Part shown: positions 38,501 to 51,609 of the stretch, one piece after another
Layout of the letters: every line of letters starts with the position of its first letter
Position numbering within the stretch: position 1 is the first letter of the stretch
Assembly (NCBI GenBank): GCA_038502055.1
Contig: JAXRKN010000043.1
Coordinates: 4,774,001-4,838,000, forward strand
Length of the DNA: 64,000 nucleotides
Direction of reading: 5' to 3'
Source of the DNA: Tanytarsus gracilentus
Lineage: Eukaryota > Arthropoda > Insecta > Diptera > Chironomidae
The notes under the pieces: generated by a model
What the model saw: only the letters and a program-made list of their open reading frames with translations
Databases searched by the model: none
What the model was told of the DNA's origin: nothing
Translations under genes and position numbers: made by a program

Positions 38501-41150
38501 AAGTTTAAATATTTTTTTTGAAACCATACACTGATGAATAAAGGCAGAAGTTTTACCTCAAGTTCCTCCCATCTTTCATTTTATTTGTTAATGTTCATAC
38601 AGCATGTTCAGCATATATACGTTTGTGCAACTCAATATACGATTTATCATATTTTGTCACTTTGTCTGCAATCACAACTATAATCGCCTTTAACTGGGTG
38701 CGAGTTACGATAAATAAATTTATAGACAAATCAGATTTGCTTGTTAATTTAATTAATGAATACTCGAGGTTGTAACCAGTAAGCACACGGGATTGAATTT
38801 ACGACAGGTGTCGCGGTGAAGGTTATCAGAGTTTAAGATTTCAATCGACAATTTTATTTTCGTTAATTATGTTGAATTTAAAAATTTCTAACATCTGCAA
38901 ATCATGACTAGTCTTCTCATTTCCTTCTCCGTATTAATTTCAAAGACTTAAAATTAAAAAATTCTTCATCATGCATCTTCTATTCCCTCTATACACCACT
39001 TCCTGTCAAAGCGACCACAAAATCCTCAAAAAAATTTAAATGAACTTCTCACGAATTTCCGTACGTGATCTTAACCCTGTTTTTGATCACATCACAGACC
39101 TGTGGTTGACTTTTTTTAAATAATTTTTAAGGGAACTCAACAATGATGGCCATAATTTTTTAAGGTCTTAATGATGGCATTTTTTGAGGTAAAAAAATGT
39201 CAACAATGTGAGACACTGATTGCAATGAATTATCATCCATTTCGCGATAAATTATAATCATCAATTTTCTTATAATAATGAGCAACAAGTAAAAATGATT
39301 CAATAAATTGTCAACTTCTACCTTTATGCGACGCACTCTCACATCCTCCCAATGCATCGGCACACGGTTCATGGCGAGAAAATGACATTTAAGGAGAGGA
39401 TAGAATAAAAGAGAGATAAATGGATGCGATATTACATCAGCAGTCATTATTTGCGTACGGAATGCTTTCAAGGTAAAGTTAAAAACCTGGGCGCACACAC
39501 GACGCGAGTTCGTTCATATACATTACATGCGATAATTATAACTATATAGTGTAGAGAAAGTGAAATGCAGTCACTTCACTAAAATAATAAAATATAAAAA
39601 TGACGCAAAACCAGTCACATGAACTTTTGGTCTCTCTCATCGTCATCGCTCATGCCGAGGTCTGCGTCAATTTTCATTAATAACTTGTGGTAAAGGGTGT
39701 GCAACTCTACATATAAAAATATTAAAATTAATTTTTAGAATCATTCAGGAATCATTTTATAAAATTTAAAAAAATGAATTAAATTTTTTTAAATTCCATT
39801 AGTTGATCGTCCTTTGTAATTTTTTTATGAATACAATTTTATGTGCATTAATTGCTTTCGAAGAGAGCGAAATTACTACTCTTGCGATTTACACATAATT
39901 TTTTCCCTCCCATTTCGCATAAATTTTTCTCTATCAACCGAACATGTGAACAACGAAAAAGTATTTTTTAAGCGGTCGTGCCTGAATTGTTCTACTTTAT
40001 AATCCTTCTTCTCTTTTCACCTTCTCTCTCAATAATGTTTTGCAGTCGCTTGTGTGATGTTTAAATTAAAATATTTTGCTTCATTCATGTTCAAATATTT
40101 ACCAGCAAGAATAATATGCGGTTTGGAAAGGAAGAAGAATCTCGCCGCAAGCGCGACTACTCGAATAAAAGAAGCAAAATTCCATTCTTGGCGATTGCAT
40201 TTGATTGCAAATTGTAGATTCTTCTCTCTCGCCTTCTTATCACTTGATTGTAATCTTCCCTTTCAGTTTTATTATGGCAATGCGAAAAAAGGAATGGACA
40301 CTTTATCGTACAATGATATCTCAACACATACTCGAAGATGAGGATAAAATTTATCACGCCGAGTCTCCTCACCGAGGTAGAAGCAGAGATCAAGTGTAAT
40401 GAGCTCGAATTAAATTCCATCCAATAAATTTAATTAATATGTGCGATGACAATAAATCGCCTCTGGATGGACGAGGGAGAGAGCGAGAAAGAACAAAATT
40501 CCGTCATCATTCTTCCGAGGATTTTTATCGTTAAATTTATTATGATACATATTTGCCGCATGCGAGAGATTGTTAGGGATTTAATCGTGAATTTCGTAAC
40601 CGAAAAATTACCAGGAGAATTTTGGCATCAACAAAATATTTTTATTTTTTTTTAGATCCAGAAAAGTTTTAAAAAATTCAAACAAGTTCATTGAAAATTA
40701 TTAATCATCCTATAATTTTTCCCTTTTCTCCTCATAATCGCTGATAGCGCAAATTGTGAAGAGTGCAAAAGAGAAGCACCAAGAATATCGATATCTAAAT
40801 TAATTTAATGAATCGCCGCTATTCCTTTTTTTCAGAGGAATTTTGCTGCTGCTTTTTCCCTCTTCTCATGTCGCTGAAATGCTCAAAACATAATTTATAA
40901 TCTCTTGCTTTTATTTTAATTTTTTACGACTTCTTTTCCTTACACAAAATAACCAGCGACTACCTTTTTTTGCGAAGCCTCTATCGCGTACAACACATCT
41001 CACTTAGTGGTGAGTATTTTTTTCGGTTCTCTTCGTCTCTCATTCTATGCGTACATAAGGCCGAAGACATTTTTTTCTCAGTGTATACCACATGAGAACA
41101 GGTTTTCTGTTGCTCTCATGTTGTTAGCACACTTTCTATTTAGACACACG
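35573..41150. other. Hk 3' UTR and intergenic sequence, nothing recognised
   Basis: Very AT-rich sequence with no supported exon. Open frames up to about 110 codons give random-looking translations on both strands. Confidence 0.5.
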
Positions 41151-41158
41151 GCTGATCG

Positions 41159-41180
41159 GATTCAGTTGCAGTTCATACGT
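41159..41180 (+). promoter_or_regulatory. Initiator-like TSS followed by a splice donor
   Basis: TCAGTTGCAGTTCATACGTCG, containing a consensus insect initiator TCAGTT, is followed at once by the donor GTGAGTGCGG at about 41180. A second good donor (GTGAGTATTT) lies at about 41010. It could be a far-upstream noncoding first exon of the cadherin gene. This is weak, position-only evidence. Confidence 0.25.
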
Positions 41181-44100
41181 CGGTGAGTGCGGAAGCATTG
41201 AAATCTTTTCCCATTTAGAAAAAAAAATATATTTTCTTCATACCTCTCATCTGTGAATAGAGAGAGCATCGAAGAAAGGAAAAAAGTAGTGAACAGGTGA
41301 ATGAATAGAAAGGAAGTGGCAAAATAAAGCAAGAAATATTTTTGTGTGTATTATGTGGGATATATCGTATAATTTTGAATCATTACCTATTCCATAACTT
41401 CTTTGATCTCGCGCATCTATAAGAAATACAAAAAAACACAGATATGAAAAATTACGTTTTCGAGAAACGATAATGTTAGATAATTATTTTATGTGAAGTG
41501 AAGAAGATTTTTTTACCTACTCGATTCGATGAGATAAAGTGAGTGCTACTCGATACAAAAGAAAGATATACAGGAAGTAATAAAGGATAATTGAATATCA
41601 ATCTCAACGCTCGATTCTGGTTTCATAAAAGTAAGTAAAAAAATATGAAAGAGAAAAAAATGTATTTCATGATCATGAGCTGAGCCTTGATATAAAAAAT
41701 TTTAAGTCTTTTATTTCCTTAATTGTCAATTATCAAAAAAGCTATTATAAGACTAGGCGTGAATTTTTAAATGCGGAATTGAAAAGGATGAAATAAATTT
41801 AAAATTTTAGAATTTTTTGAAAAATTTACTAAAAAATTTTGAGCTCCTTTATTTTCATCCTTAATAAATTTAATGAAAAATACTTTAAAATTAATTTTTA
41901 AAAAATGTATGAATGACTCCATACAATGTTTCAAAAATATCCGCCACATCCTTTATGTTTACGATCACTGCTCAGTACCAAATTTTTTGTATTCCCCCAA
42001 TTAAAAAATCATTTTCAAACTTCAATCACATTAAGTTAAATTAATTTCATTTTGATTTATTAATTTTCTTCTTCTTGAATATCACTCTTAATTGCTCTCT
42101 CTGCCTACCGACTCAACATTTACCTTGTGTATATCAATTTGGTCTATAAGCTTCAAAAATGCTTCTATAATAAATTCAAGTTTAAGTCAGTTCGCTGTCA
42201 TCTACGAATGAAAACATGAAGAAGAAAAATTGAATATTAATATGTAATAATAATTTTGCGATCAATCAATCAAGCGCTTTTCTAGAGAAAGAATTCCAAT
42301 ATATACAAAAAATATAGAGAGCGAGAAGATTTGAAGAAAAAATTATTATTTTACAATAATCATCATCATCATCATTTGGAGATCAAAAAGAGATTTTCAT
42401 CTATCGTACGGTGTTGTTCTCCGCCTCGAGAATTGATTTGAATTTCATCGGTCGTGATTTGACTATATGTGATTTGTGTGTGTTTTCTTTTCTCTAAAAT
42501 CCTAATAGAGAGCCGCGCTCTTTTATATTGAAACATCATTTTCAAATGAGCTTAATTATTAATACATAACAATCACATTACTCTTCAGTGAACTTTGCCT
42601 TTCCATCATCGCACATCTAACCCATAATGAAGTGATTATACAGGAAGTTTATTCTAATGATTTCTCATATATTTAGAAGAGAGAGAATGCGATGATGTTC
42701 ATGTGAACGAAGAAATGAAAGAAAAATATTTTTTTTTTGGAAATGAGAATCCAAAAAATTCTCTTAAATAAATAATAAACATCATAATGATCGAAAAAAA
42801 TCTCTTTGAAATGATCTTTATTTACTTTTCATCAAGAAAAAAAAATATGAGTGAGAGAAGAAATCAAGTTGTTTTAATGCTGACACACACGATCGAAACG
42901 TCGTTTGAGGTTTCCGATAAAAGTTTATAATATTAATTTTATGTGAGAATAGGTGAGCGACAGAGAGAGAAGGAAGAAAAAATAACATTCTGGAGATTTA
43001 TATCGAAACATGTCTGATGAACACAATCGAACCTAAGGAAAATATGTACACATAAACATCAACTGCGCAAGATCTCTAGCATGAGATAACAATTAATGAA
43101 ATGATATTGTTAAAAAATCATTTTGTACTCGCTTTTGCTGAAAATAATTTCTTCTTCTTGACTTTTGTGGGCTTCTTTTCACTTCGCATTTCGTGTTTCA
43201 ATTTTTTTCTCCTGACATCGCACATTGCCACTGGCTGCGGTTATAGAATTTACCAACAAAGGCGAAATGTATCGCTTAATGATTTTAGGAGGGGTTGAGA
43301 TGTGAATTAGGTGAGGCTTGCTGAATTTTGGCATTCTTGTAAAAATTGTTAAGAACTTGAAAATTAACAAACGTTTATTTTTTAATTTGAATTTATTTCC
43401 ACCATCACCCAACCCACAAATCAACCCCTTAACAACCAGAGAAAGAAGAAATGAACATTCTGCTCATTTATTAATGATTTCATTCTCAATTCTTGATATC
43501 TGCCCGACTCCCAAACGAGAAGGATGAAAATCAGTTAATTGAATAAAGAATCGCTTATAGATTATTATTCATCTTCGAACATAAATTTCTCCCTTCGATG
43601 CGTCCAACAGACGACGAAGTGAAACATTTATCATTTGATCATTAGTAGCCGTTTAATTATTTTTCTTTTGCTTCTTTCCTCTCCCTTGATTCACGATGGA
43701 ATTCCGATCAGAGATTTACATTAATGTATATATATTTTTTTTTCCTCTCGACTAAATAAATCAATAAGTGAAGTAGAAATAAAATAAAAAAAAAGTGGTG
43801 GCATGTGTGCAGGAATGTAGAATTGTAGTAATCCAATTACAAGAAGTTTGGAATTTCTTTCTCTCAAGAATCGCTCTGAAATCGCTTGTTTTGCTCACAC
43901 TATACACCATTCACCTGCTCTTCTTGCTCGTGGCTCAACTCGGAGGCAGAATGAAATAATACATAAAAAACGTGAACTGGTTTCATCAATATACCGAGAA
44001 ACAGTACAAAACTCTCTTTTATCTTTAAATCTTCTTTTGTCCAATTTTGGGCTTGCATCTTTAAATCTTCGTTCAAATGTGTCGCTTTGTCTTAAAAAGT

Positions 44101-47100
44101 TTGCTTTATTTCTTAACGGATTAAAAATATATGAAAAAATTAAATATTTTAGAACTTGGTAAATTAAAATTTCTTATTAATTAAAACTTCGATACACTTA
44201 ATGCGCTTCCTTCCAATCAAACCGATCCGAGACATTCCCAACTCACCTTTTTTTTATTTCTCTTAATCCTCTTCCTCTATTACTCTTTTTATTATTTCAA
44301 AATTTAATGATGATTCTCGAAATGTAATCTCGATTCCACTACCTATGGCTATTAAAAGCTGAGATATATAAAGCGAGTGAGAAAGAATGAATGAATTTCG
44401 AACCAAAATAAATTCAATTGTCACACTTGAGATCACAGAACAATGGATTCAATAACGAAAAGGGAAAAAAAAAGTTCTTCGTACATATTTGATATTTCAA
44501 TTTTTCTATGTTTCTCTCCAATATTCTTCTTTCATTATAATCGAAGTATAGTTCCTGTGTGGCGAGAACACCAGAAGCGAACATTTGCCTTTGTTTAAAT
44601 CTCTCAACAGCATATTACATTCTTGTACGAAGGAGAGAAGGTAGAAATTGACAAATCAATAGAATTTTTCCTCCCATCCTCGCGATATTTGATTTTATCT
44701 CGTCGAAAAAAAAGAGCAAAAACGGAGAGAATAAAACTTTTTTTATCGCGCATTCATTTAATTGAACCAAGAATTCTTTGGTGATTGCAATAAATTTCTA
44801 CTAAAATCTCTGCATTGTTTCTCTCGCTTAACGCTGCCGAACGTCTCCTTTAATTCTCCTTCTCTCCTCTTTCAATGGACTTTTGTTTCTGCGATATGAA
44901 CAACATTTTTTTATTCCTTAGAACTGCATATACATGTGAAATGTGTCCAACGCCTCCGCAAAAAACCTGCTTGGAATTTTTTGTACGCTCGCTGTTGTGT
45001 TCGTAAAAATTTAAATCAATTAATTTATGCACAGATTCAATGTCTGCAGTACTTTTTTGTAGCTGGGAGTGTATATTCTCTTTCGGATTAAAATTGATTG
45101 CACTCTTGTTGAGCTTATGAAAAATTTATTTGTGAAACCAAATTTATTTTAAAATTGCAAACCTATAAAACTTCATTAGTGACATCCTCAACTCTACCGT
45201 TATTCGATATTTCCGCACTGTTTAGATTAAATAATAAAATTGTATCCATAAAAGTTGAAATATTTCCTCTTAATCGTGATCCCCATGCAGCACTTTCTCT
45301 CTTTTGATTTAAAGTGCAAGGTGATTTTTTTCTGCAATTCATGTATAAAAGAAAATATCTTCTTTCGAAAATAAAATAAATATATGTGAGAGATAAATTG
45401 AGCGGCAAAACGCTTTCTTTTCCATGTTCACAAGAAATGGATGGAATAAAAAAACGAGTGAACAGGTTTATTGAATTTGTGAGTGCTAGCTAGCAAGAAA
45501 AACGAGAGGAAAATGTCTTCGCACACACGCGATATCATTTGCATAATTAATTATTGAAAAAAAAGATTTCTTTCTATACAACTCTTTTCCTCTCTCGATA
45601 TATTTATATTTTTTTACAACTTAATCATTAACATAGTGGATGTGATGATGTTGAAAAATACATGCGAGAGATGAAACCCGATCTTTTATCAGATATTTTC
45701 TGTGTGCGGCAAACGAGGCTGAAAGGAAAAATATAATTCTGATGAATTACGTAAACTGCCCATCATTATCATAATAAACTCAGCACGCTCAGCACCCATT
45801 TTTCAATTTTACTAAGATTCTATTTAAAAGTAGATTGTCCGGCTTAAAGTCGAAGAGACATTAAAAAATTCTTTTCGAGATTTTCGTCATTATAATGAAA
45901 ACATCTCAACTCGGTCTTGGAAGTGCGATAAAAGTTTTTATTTTGTCCAAAAAAGAGTTTTATGGATTTGATGACGCACATAAAAATGAACTAAAAAAGG
46001 AGGAGAGAAATAATGGTTTGAAATTCTTGGTGAGTTTATGAAGAGAAAATAATTGGATTAGTTCTCAGGATGGACAATAAAAGAATTTGACATAAAAATT
46101 ATTTTTTGGCTTAACTTTTTTTAAAAAAGTTATTTTTGAAACATTAAAAATTTTATTCATAAATTTCTTTGTCAACATTAAATATTCAAATTATTCAAAA
46201 ATGCTCTCTTAAGTCGCTTAATTGTAAAATATTAGTGGTCATAACATTTACAAATTAACCCAATGAGGTCAGTTTAAAAGTAAATTGATTCTCGAAAGAG
46301 AGAAAAAACCCTAATTTAAATTTTTCATTTTACCGTTCGCCACTAATTGATAATAATTCATTTTCATCTTATCAGTCTTCATCATTCATAGACATGCGAG
46401 CATTCACTTCTATCTGCCTTCCCTCTTTCCTCTTTCATCTCATCATCATCTCTCACGAAGAGATCGATTTTTGAATGGGGCATCGTAAAAAATTCACATT
46501 TTTCATTTTGCTAATTTCTCGGCTCAACACACTTATTCTCATTTTCGACATGAAATGAAAGATAATGAAGAGTGATCTTTCACGTCCGTCTCCTCTCTCT
46601 CGGATTCTTCAGAATGAGCTATAAAAAATTAAGATTCTAATTAACTATTCTCTGGAGCTATGTGCACTAATGAATTTGAGCGATACTGTTATGTCGCATT
46701 TAGGACTTATTATCTCGCTCTTTTTTCCACCCATGCCGCGCGCTCGATCATGTTGAGCAAGAAGCAATTTTTCTAATTCTCGTTAAGCGACAAACACACA
46801 CACAGTCGAACAAGTGATTGCGAATTGGATATTGGACAGCTGAATAGTTTTCAGTCATAATTTCCTATCGCTATATTTTTTTTTGCTCTGCCTATGCTTC
46901 GCCAGAGTTATGCTCGCAAGCAAACAGGTTGCATTTTTAACGATTAAGACTATATTTTATTTTAAATCGGCGATTGTTCAATGCCAATATTTTTTTAAAT
47001 TTGCATATAAAAGAAGTTTTTCTCGGAAATTAAATCAGGTTTTATTTTTCTGTTACAAGATCAGAATGAAAGGTAATAAAAAATACTTGTACACAATCAA

Positions 47101-48345
47101 CAAGAGACGCCCACACAATTATTTATTTCTTCACCACCGCCGCGTCGCTTATAGACTTGACATGCATAACATGCGGATTCGTGGTGTGAAATAATTTTTC
47201 TTTAAACTCTCTCGAAGAGTTTTTTTTGCTGTTTATAAATTGTTTGTTTACATTCCTTAAAATCAAGTTCAAATGAGCTTAAAATCATTTCAATCAAATT
47301 TTATTTGATCATCAGAGTAAATAACCATAAAAGTTGATTGAAAAATTCTCGTCAATTCTTTGGATGAGGAATATTTTAATCAAGGTGATCATTGAAGAAT
47401 TTTTAGTATTTTAATAAAATAAAAAGTTCCTGGAATTTTTAAATTTTGTTTCAAATCCATAAAAAATCATAATTCCATCCAACTTTTGCACACCGCGGAA
47501 GTTTAATGCTCTTAAAAAATCCTCGCAATGTCTCGCTGTTGTTTAATTTCTTAATTCATGATTCGCGGAGAAGAGAAAAATAAACAAGAATTTTAATGAT
47601 TTGCTCAATATTTTATTGCGTTTCTCTTTCCTCATTTTATTTTATAAAGTAATGAATGTCCTTCTCATTTCGTCTCATTTCAGACGGAGCATCGTCTCGT
47701 ACACACATAACCTCCTCTCTCTCCCCCTCCAACTTGACATCGACAACGGCGAAATGCAAAATTCGCAATTGTGAATGAGGAAAAATGCAAAGAGGTTACA
47801 AAGATGTTGCCGCCGCCAATAATAATAATAATTGGATCTTACAGTTTTATGTGCGTTCATGTTCAGTGTCAATAATAAAAGGAGAAAAAATATATATATG
47901 AAAAAAAAGTAAGAAGTGCATTCAATATCGCTTGTGGTGAGTGAGAGGGAAGAATTTACAGTTCATAAAACATACCGAAATTGCACATACATCGTGAGCG
48001 CATGCAAAAAAATAACTTAAATAAGAGAGAAAAGTGCTGCATGAAAAACCTCCAAGATTGTTTGCTTAGTAAATACAAAAAAATATATCGCGAGAAAGGC
48101 ACAGGCAAATATAACTGGAATTTGTGCAAACCACAAAAAAAAAGATTTGTGTGCTAATGAAATATCAAGACCGAGTGAAAAAAATAATAATGATGAGATG
48201 AATTTTAATTAAGTTCGAAAATATCTTAAGAGAGTAAATAAGTTCTCATCCACACATGTGCGACAGTGAATTAATGTGTGCGAAGTGGAGTTGCTGATAA
48301 TAAGCGATAAGAAAAAATTATTTATAAAAAGTGATTGCAGACAAT
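41181..48345. other. Noncoding stretch upstream of the cadherin gene
   Basis: No supported coding exon. It is rich in GAGA/CTCT tracts (for example around 42960 and 46440) and contains a short (CAT)5 run at 42361-42375. A 104-codon frame at 43848-44162 starts at TTG and resembles nothing known. Bases 48100-48345 may be 5' UTR of the cadherin transcript. Confidence 0.5.
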
Positions 48346-48354
48346 ATGAAAATG
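48346..48354 (+). other. Cad99C: Candidate first coding exon end of the cadherin gene (MKM)
   Basis: ACAAT then ATGAAAATG is followed by the consensus donor GTAAGT. Joining in phase 0 to the exon that starts at 51607 (ACCATGTGG...) gives MKMTMWRLNRRRLLL, which extends the signal peptide in frame. The intron would be 3252 bases. Confidence 0.5.
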
Positions 48355-51300
48355 GTAAGTGTTAAAGTTGAAAATGAGGCAAGAAAGAATATTACGTGAT
48401 TAAAGATAATTTTTATAAGCACCCGTCTGATGCTGCTGCCGTTGCCGCCGTTCATGTTTCGTGATTTCAGTTAATAATGCAAGAGCAAATTGATTTTTTC
48501 CTCTGGTTATTTTCATACACAATCGCGGACCTCATAAAGATGAGGCATTTGAAAAAAAATATTTCTCTCTCTCGCTTATTTTGTGTTGGGTGTCGAGATA
48601 CAAATTCTTAAAAAATTAACCACATTTTCGGCCATTCTCATCCTCTCATTTATCCCGTGAGATTTAATTCATGGTGTTGTTACTTTTTCCTTATAATATC
48701 AAATGATATATGATGGCTCCTCTGCGTGCATTCTTTTCTTTTCATAACAAAATTACGATTGAAGACGCTCCCATTAATTTCTCCCCTTAATTCGGTTACC
48801 TTTTTATTTTATGGTCGTCTCTATCATGCGAGCAGGTCAAGAAATTGACTCTAATTTCCGTAAATAATTAAGGCTGAATTTCCTTCACATTTAGTGGTCT
48901 TTACCATCATTGAAGTTGTTTGTTTACAACTTTTACCAAACTTGATATGAACTTTTTCTCATTCTTCTGCCTCCACGCGGACCAATTCATAAATTCTTCT
49001 TCCTTCTCCTGCTGCCGTTGTCTGGGCAGGCATCTTACTTCACAGCAGGTGACAAGAAAGAAGTTTCCTTTCATATTTATGCTCATATTTTTTTGTCGAA
49101 AAGAGGAGAATATAAAATTATATATGAGGCAGAAGTTGATTGTATGGCAATCGCGGTGCGGTGAGTGTGTGAGCAGGCCAACTCTTGAACCGCCGCATTG
49201 AGCCAAATTATTATGCATAAATTAAGTTAATACACCGTCTTCTAATGTTCCTTCTTTTGCGCTCATTCACTCCAAACGCGCAGCAGCGTTCAAGAGGTCG
49301 ATATCCAGCAGCGATTTGCCATACAAAGCGCCAATCTCTTTAAATGAATCAATAAACAAAACTGCTTCTTTTTCTTACCTCTTCTCATACCATTTTTATA
49401 TGCTCTTATTACTGATCATCAATTAAAAATATTTATGTTGCCGTGGTCAAGATGAGGAGAGAGAGAAATTAGGTTAAAATAACTTTCACATGCTATTGTA
49501 AAACTCTACAGCAATTCATTTAAAATCATTATAAGGATGTTGTGGAATTTCATTGGAGGGCACGATTTTATGTTTGTTTTAAAATGAAATATTTCATTGA
49601 ATTTACTGAGCTGGAGGGACAATTTGTAGAATTTTTCACATGCTTACAATTTTCTGTGTTGATCTGAATGTAAACTGAAATATTCAATTAAAAATTCATA
49701 TTAAACTTTTTTGAGATGATTTTGACAAAATTTAGAAAGTCATTGAGGATTTTTTAAAATTTGCTGCTACAAATTAAAAAGTTAGAAATTCTAGATGAAC
49801 CCCAACATTAATTCCGCAGCGTCCACTAAAGAGAGTCATTCAAGAATTAATTGAATCAAAGCTCTGTTTGTTTGTTGCTAACGGTTTCATGTGACTAAGC
49901 ATTTATTTTGCTCGCACTCACTTGATGTACTTTCTTCTTTCTAATGCGGAGACACGAGCTAAAATAAGAAGAGGGAGAGCGAGAGAAAATAATCATGGGC
50001 TTGTTTGCTATTTTAGACATGAAGATTGTGCTCTTCTAATCCACCTCAATTGAAATGGAATGAATTCCCCCTCATTATTAATGATGTTAATGCTGCGCTG
50101 CCATTGCATTTCGCGTACACATGACAATTCTTCTCTCGTTTCACTGCGATTACGCAAAATTACATTCTCTAACGGTTCTGAACTGATGATGGTAAAAAAA
50201 GGAGAAAAGAAATAAGATTGAAAATTCCTCTCTCCATTCGAACCATCATTAAACAAGATTTAGATTAAGATTTGTGTTATTTTCACACACACGCCAACAA
50301 TGATGATCGTGAGGCGGTTTCGCTATATATATGTTTGCGCTCGTTCGCAAATATTATGAATACACATAATTTGAGAAATGATGAAACATCACATGACGAT
50401 AATGGACTTAACGGTATCGCCATTAAAAATCTTTTTATCACTTCAATGTTAAGTTATGTAAAATTTTTATGCTTGAAGAAGATTTTTAGTAAAATTAAAA
50501 TCGGTTCATTCAACCTGTTACACAATCTCACATCATGTGCATGTCGATTTTTCGCACACAGTTGCTCTTCTTAGAATCAATTATTAACTTCTTCTCTGAA
50601 AATTTGAAACTCCTGAAAAGTTCACAAATAATTAGCCGGCCATTGCGTGCTATTGCAAATTCCCCGAAGACAAAAGAGAGAATTTTTTTTTCACTTAACA
50701 TCGAGCAATGACGATTAGCTTAAGTAAAAAATTCTTAAAGAATCTCTTTTTTTTCAACAAAGCCTTCGGCCCACTCTCATTCTGACAACGACGATGGCAA
50801 AAGCATATATAAAAAAAGAAAACATGAAAAGACAACGAGTGGTGGAGAGAAAAAGAGACTTTTACTGAAATGTTACATCGCGAGAGAATATTGAGGAACA
50901 AAAAAAAGCATCAGAGAAAAAAGAAGAGTTTTTTTATTACGAACATATAAAAATGCTGATCAAGAACACCCAAAACGTTTGATTTTCCTGTTTGCAGGCG
51001 TTTGCGAGTGATGTCAATATACACTGAGAGCGCATTATCACATGGTTCATCTTTTACCTCTTCGCTCGAATGCTTTTTTCTAGATAGGAGACGTCAACGC
51101 CGTGAATTTTTATGGGGAACTTTTTACGATACGATAATGTCTTAAGCTAGCGATGATACACTTTAGAATTTATCGGTTTGTTGGCGTCCAGCGATTAATT
51201 CTAAAGCGAGTTGAGAACTTTTTAACTTTCATGACATCAGTAATTATTTTTAAAGCATTTTGCGTGTTGCCATTTAGGCCCGAGGGAAAATTTTGAATTC

Positions 51301-51606
51301 ACAGAGAGATTTTGCAACAAAAAATAAATGAAATGAAATTTAATTCGAGTGAAACAAGAAAAAAATTAAAAAGTCTTTAAAATTATCTAAGAATAATTTT
51401 TTATTTAACTTGTTTTTAAATAAATTCCACGACAACGAGGTGGGAATTAATTAACGCCACGAACAATGAATATTAGTGTTTTAACTTTTAAATTTTAATC
51501 GTTCATAAATTCACTTACGGCGGTGCGAAAACATTTATTGCTACATCCGTTCGCGTTATAATTGCACAAGCTCATTTCTTATTCTCATCTTCTTTTTTTT
51601 CTGCAG
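48355..51606 (+). other. Presumed first intron of the cadherin gene
   Basis: Noncoding sequence between the donor at 48355 and the acceptor TTTTTTCTGCAG at 51606. No other exon was recognised. Confidence 0.45.
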
Positions 51607-51609
51607 ACC

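Noticed and set aside
43848..44162. 104-codon plus-strand frame upstream of the cadherin
   Set aside because: It starts at TTG, with no motif, splice support or similarity.
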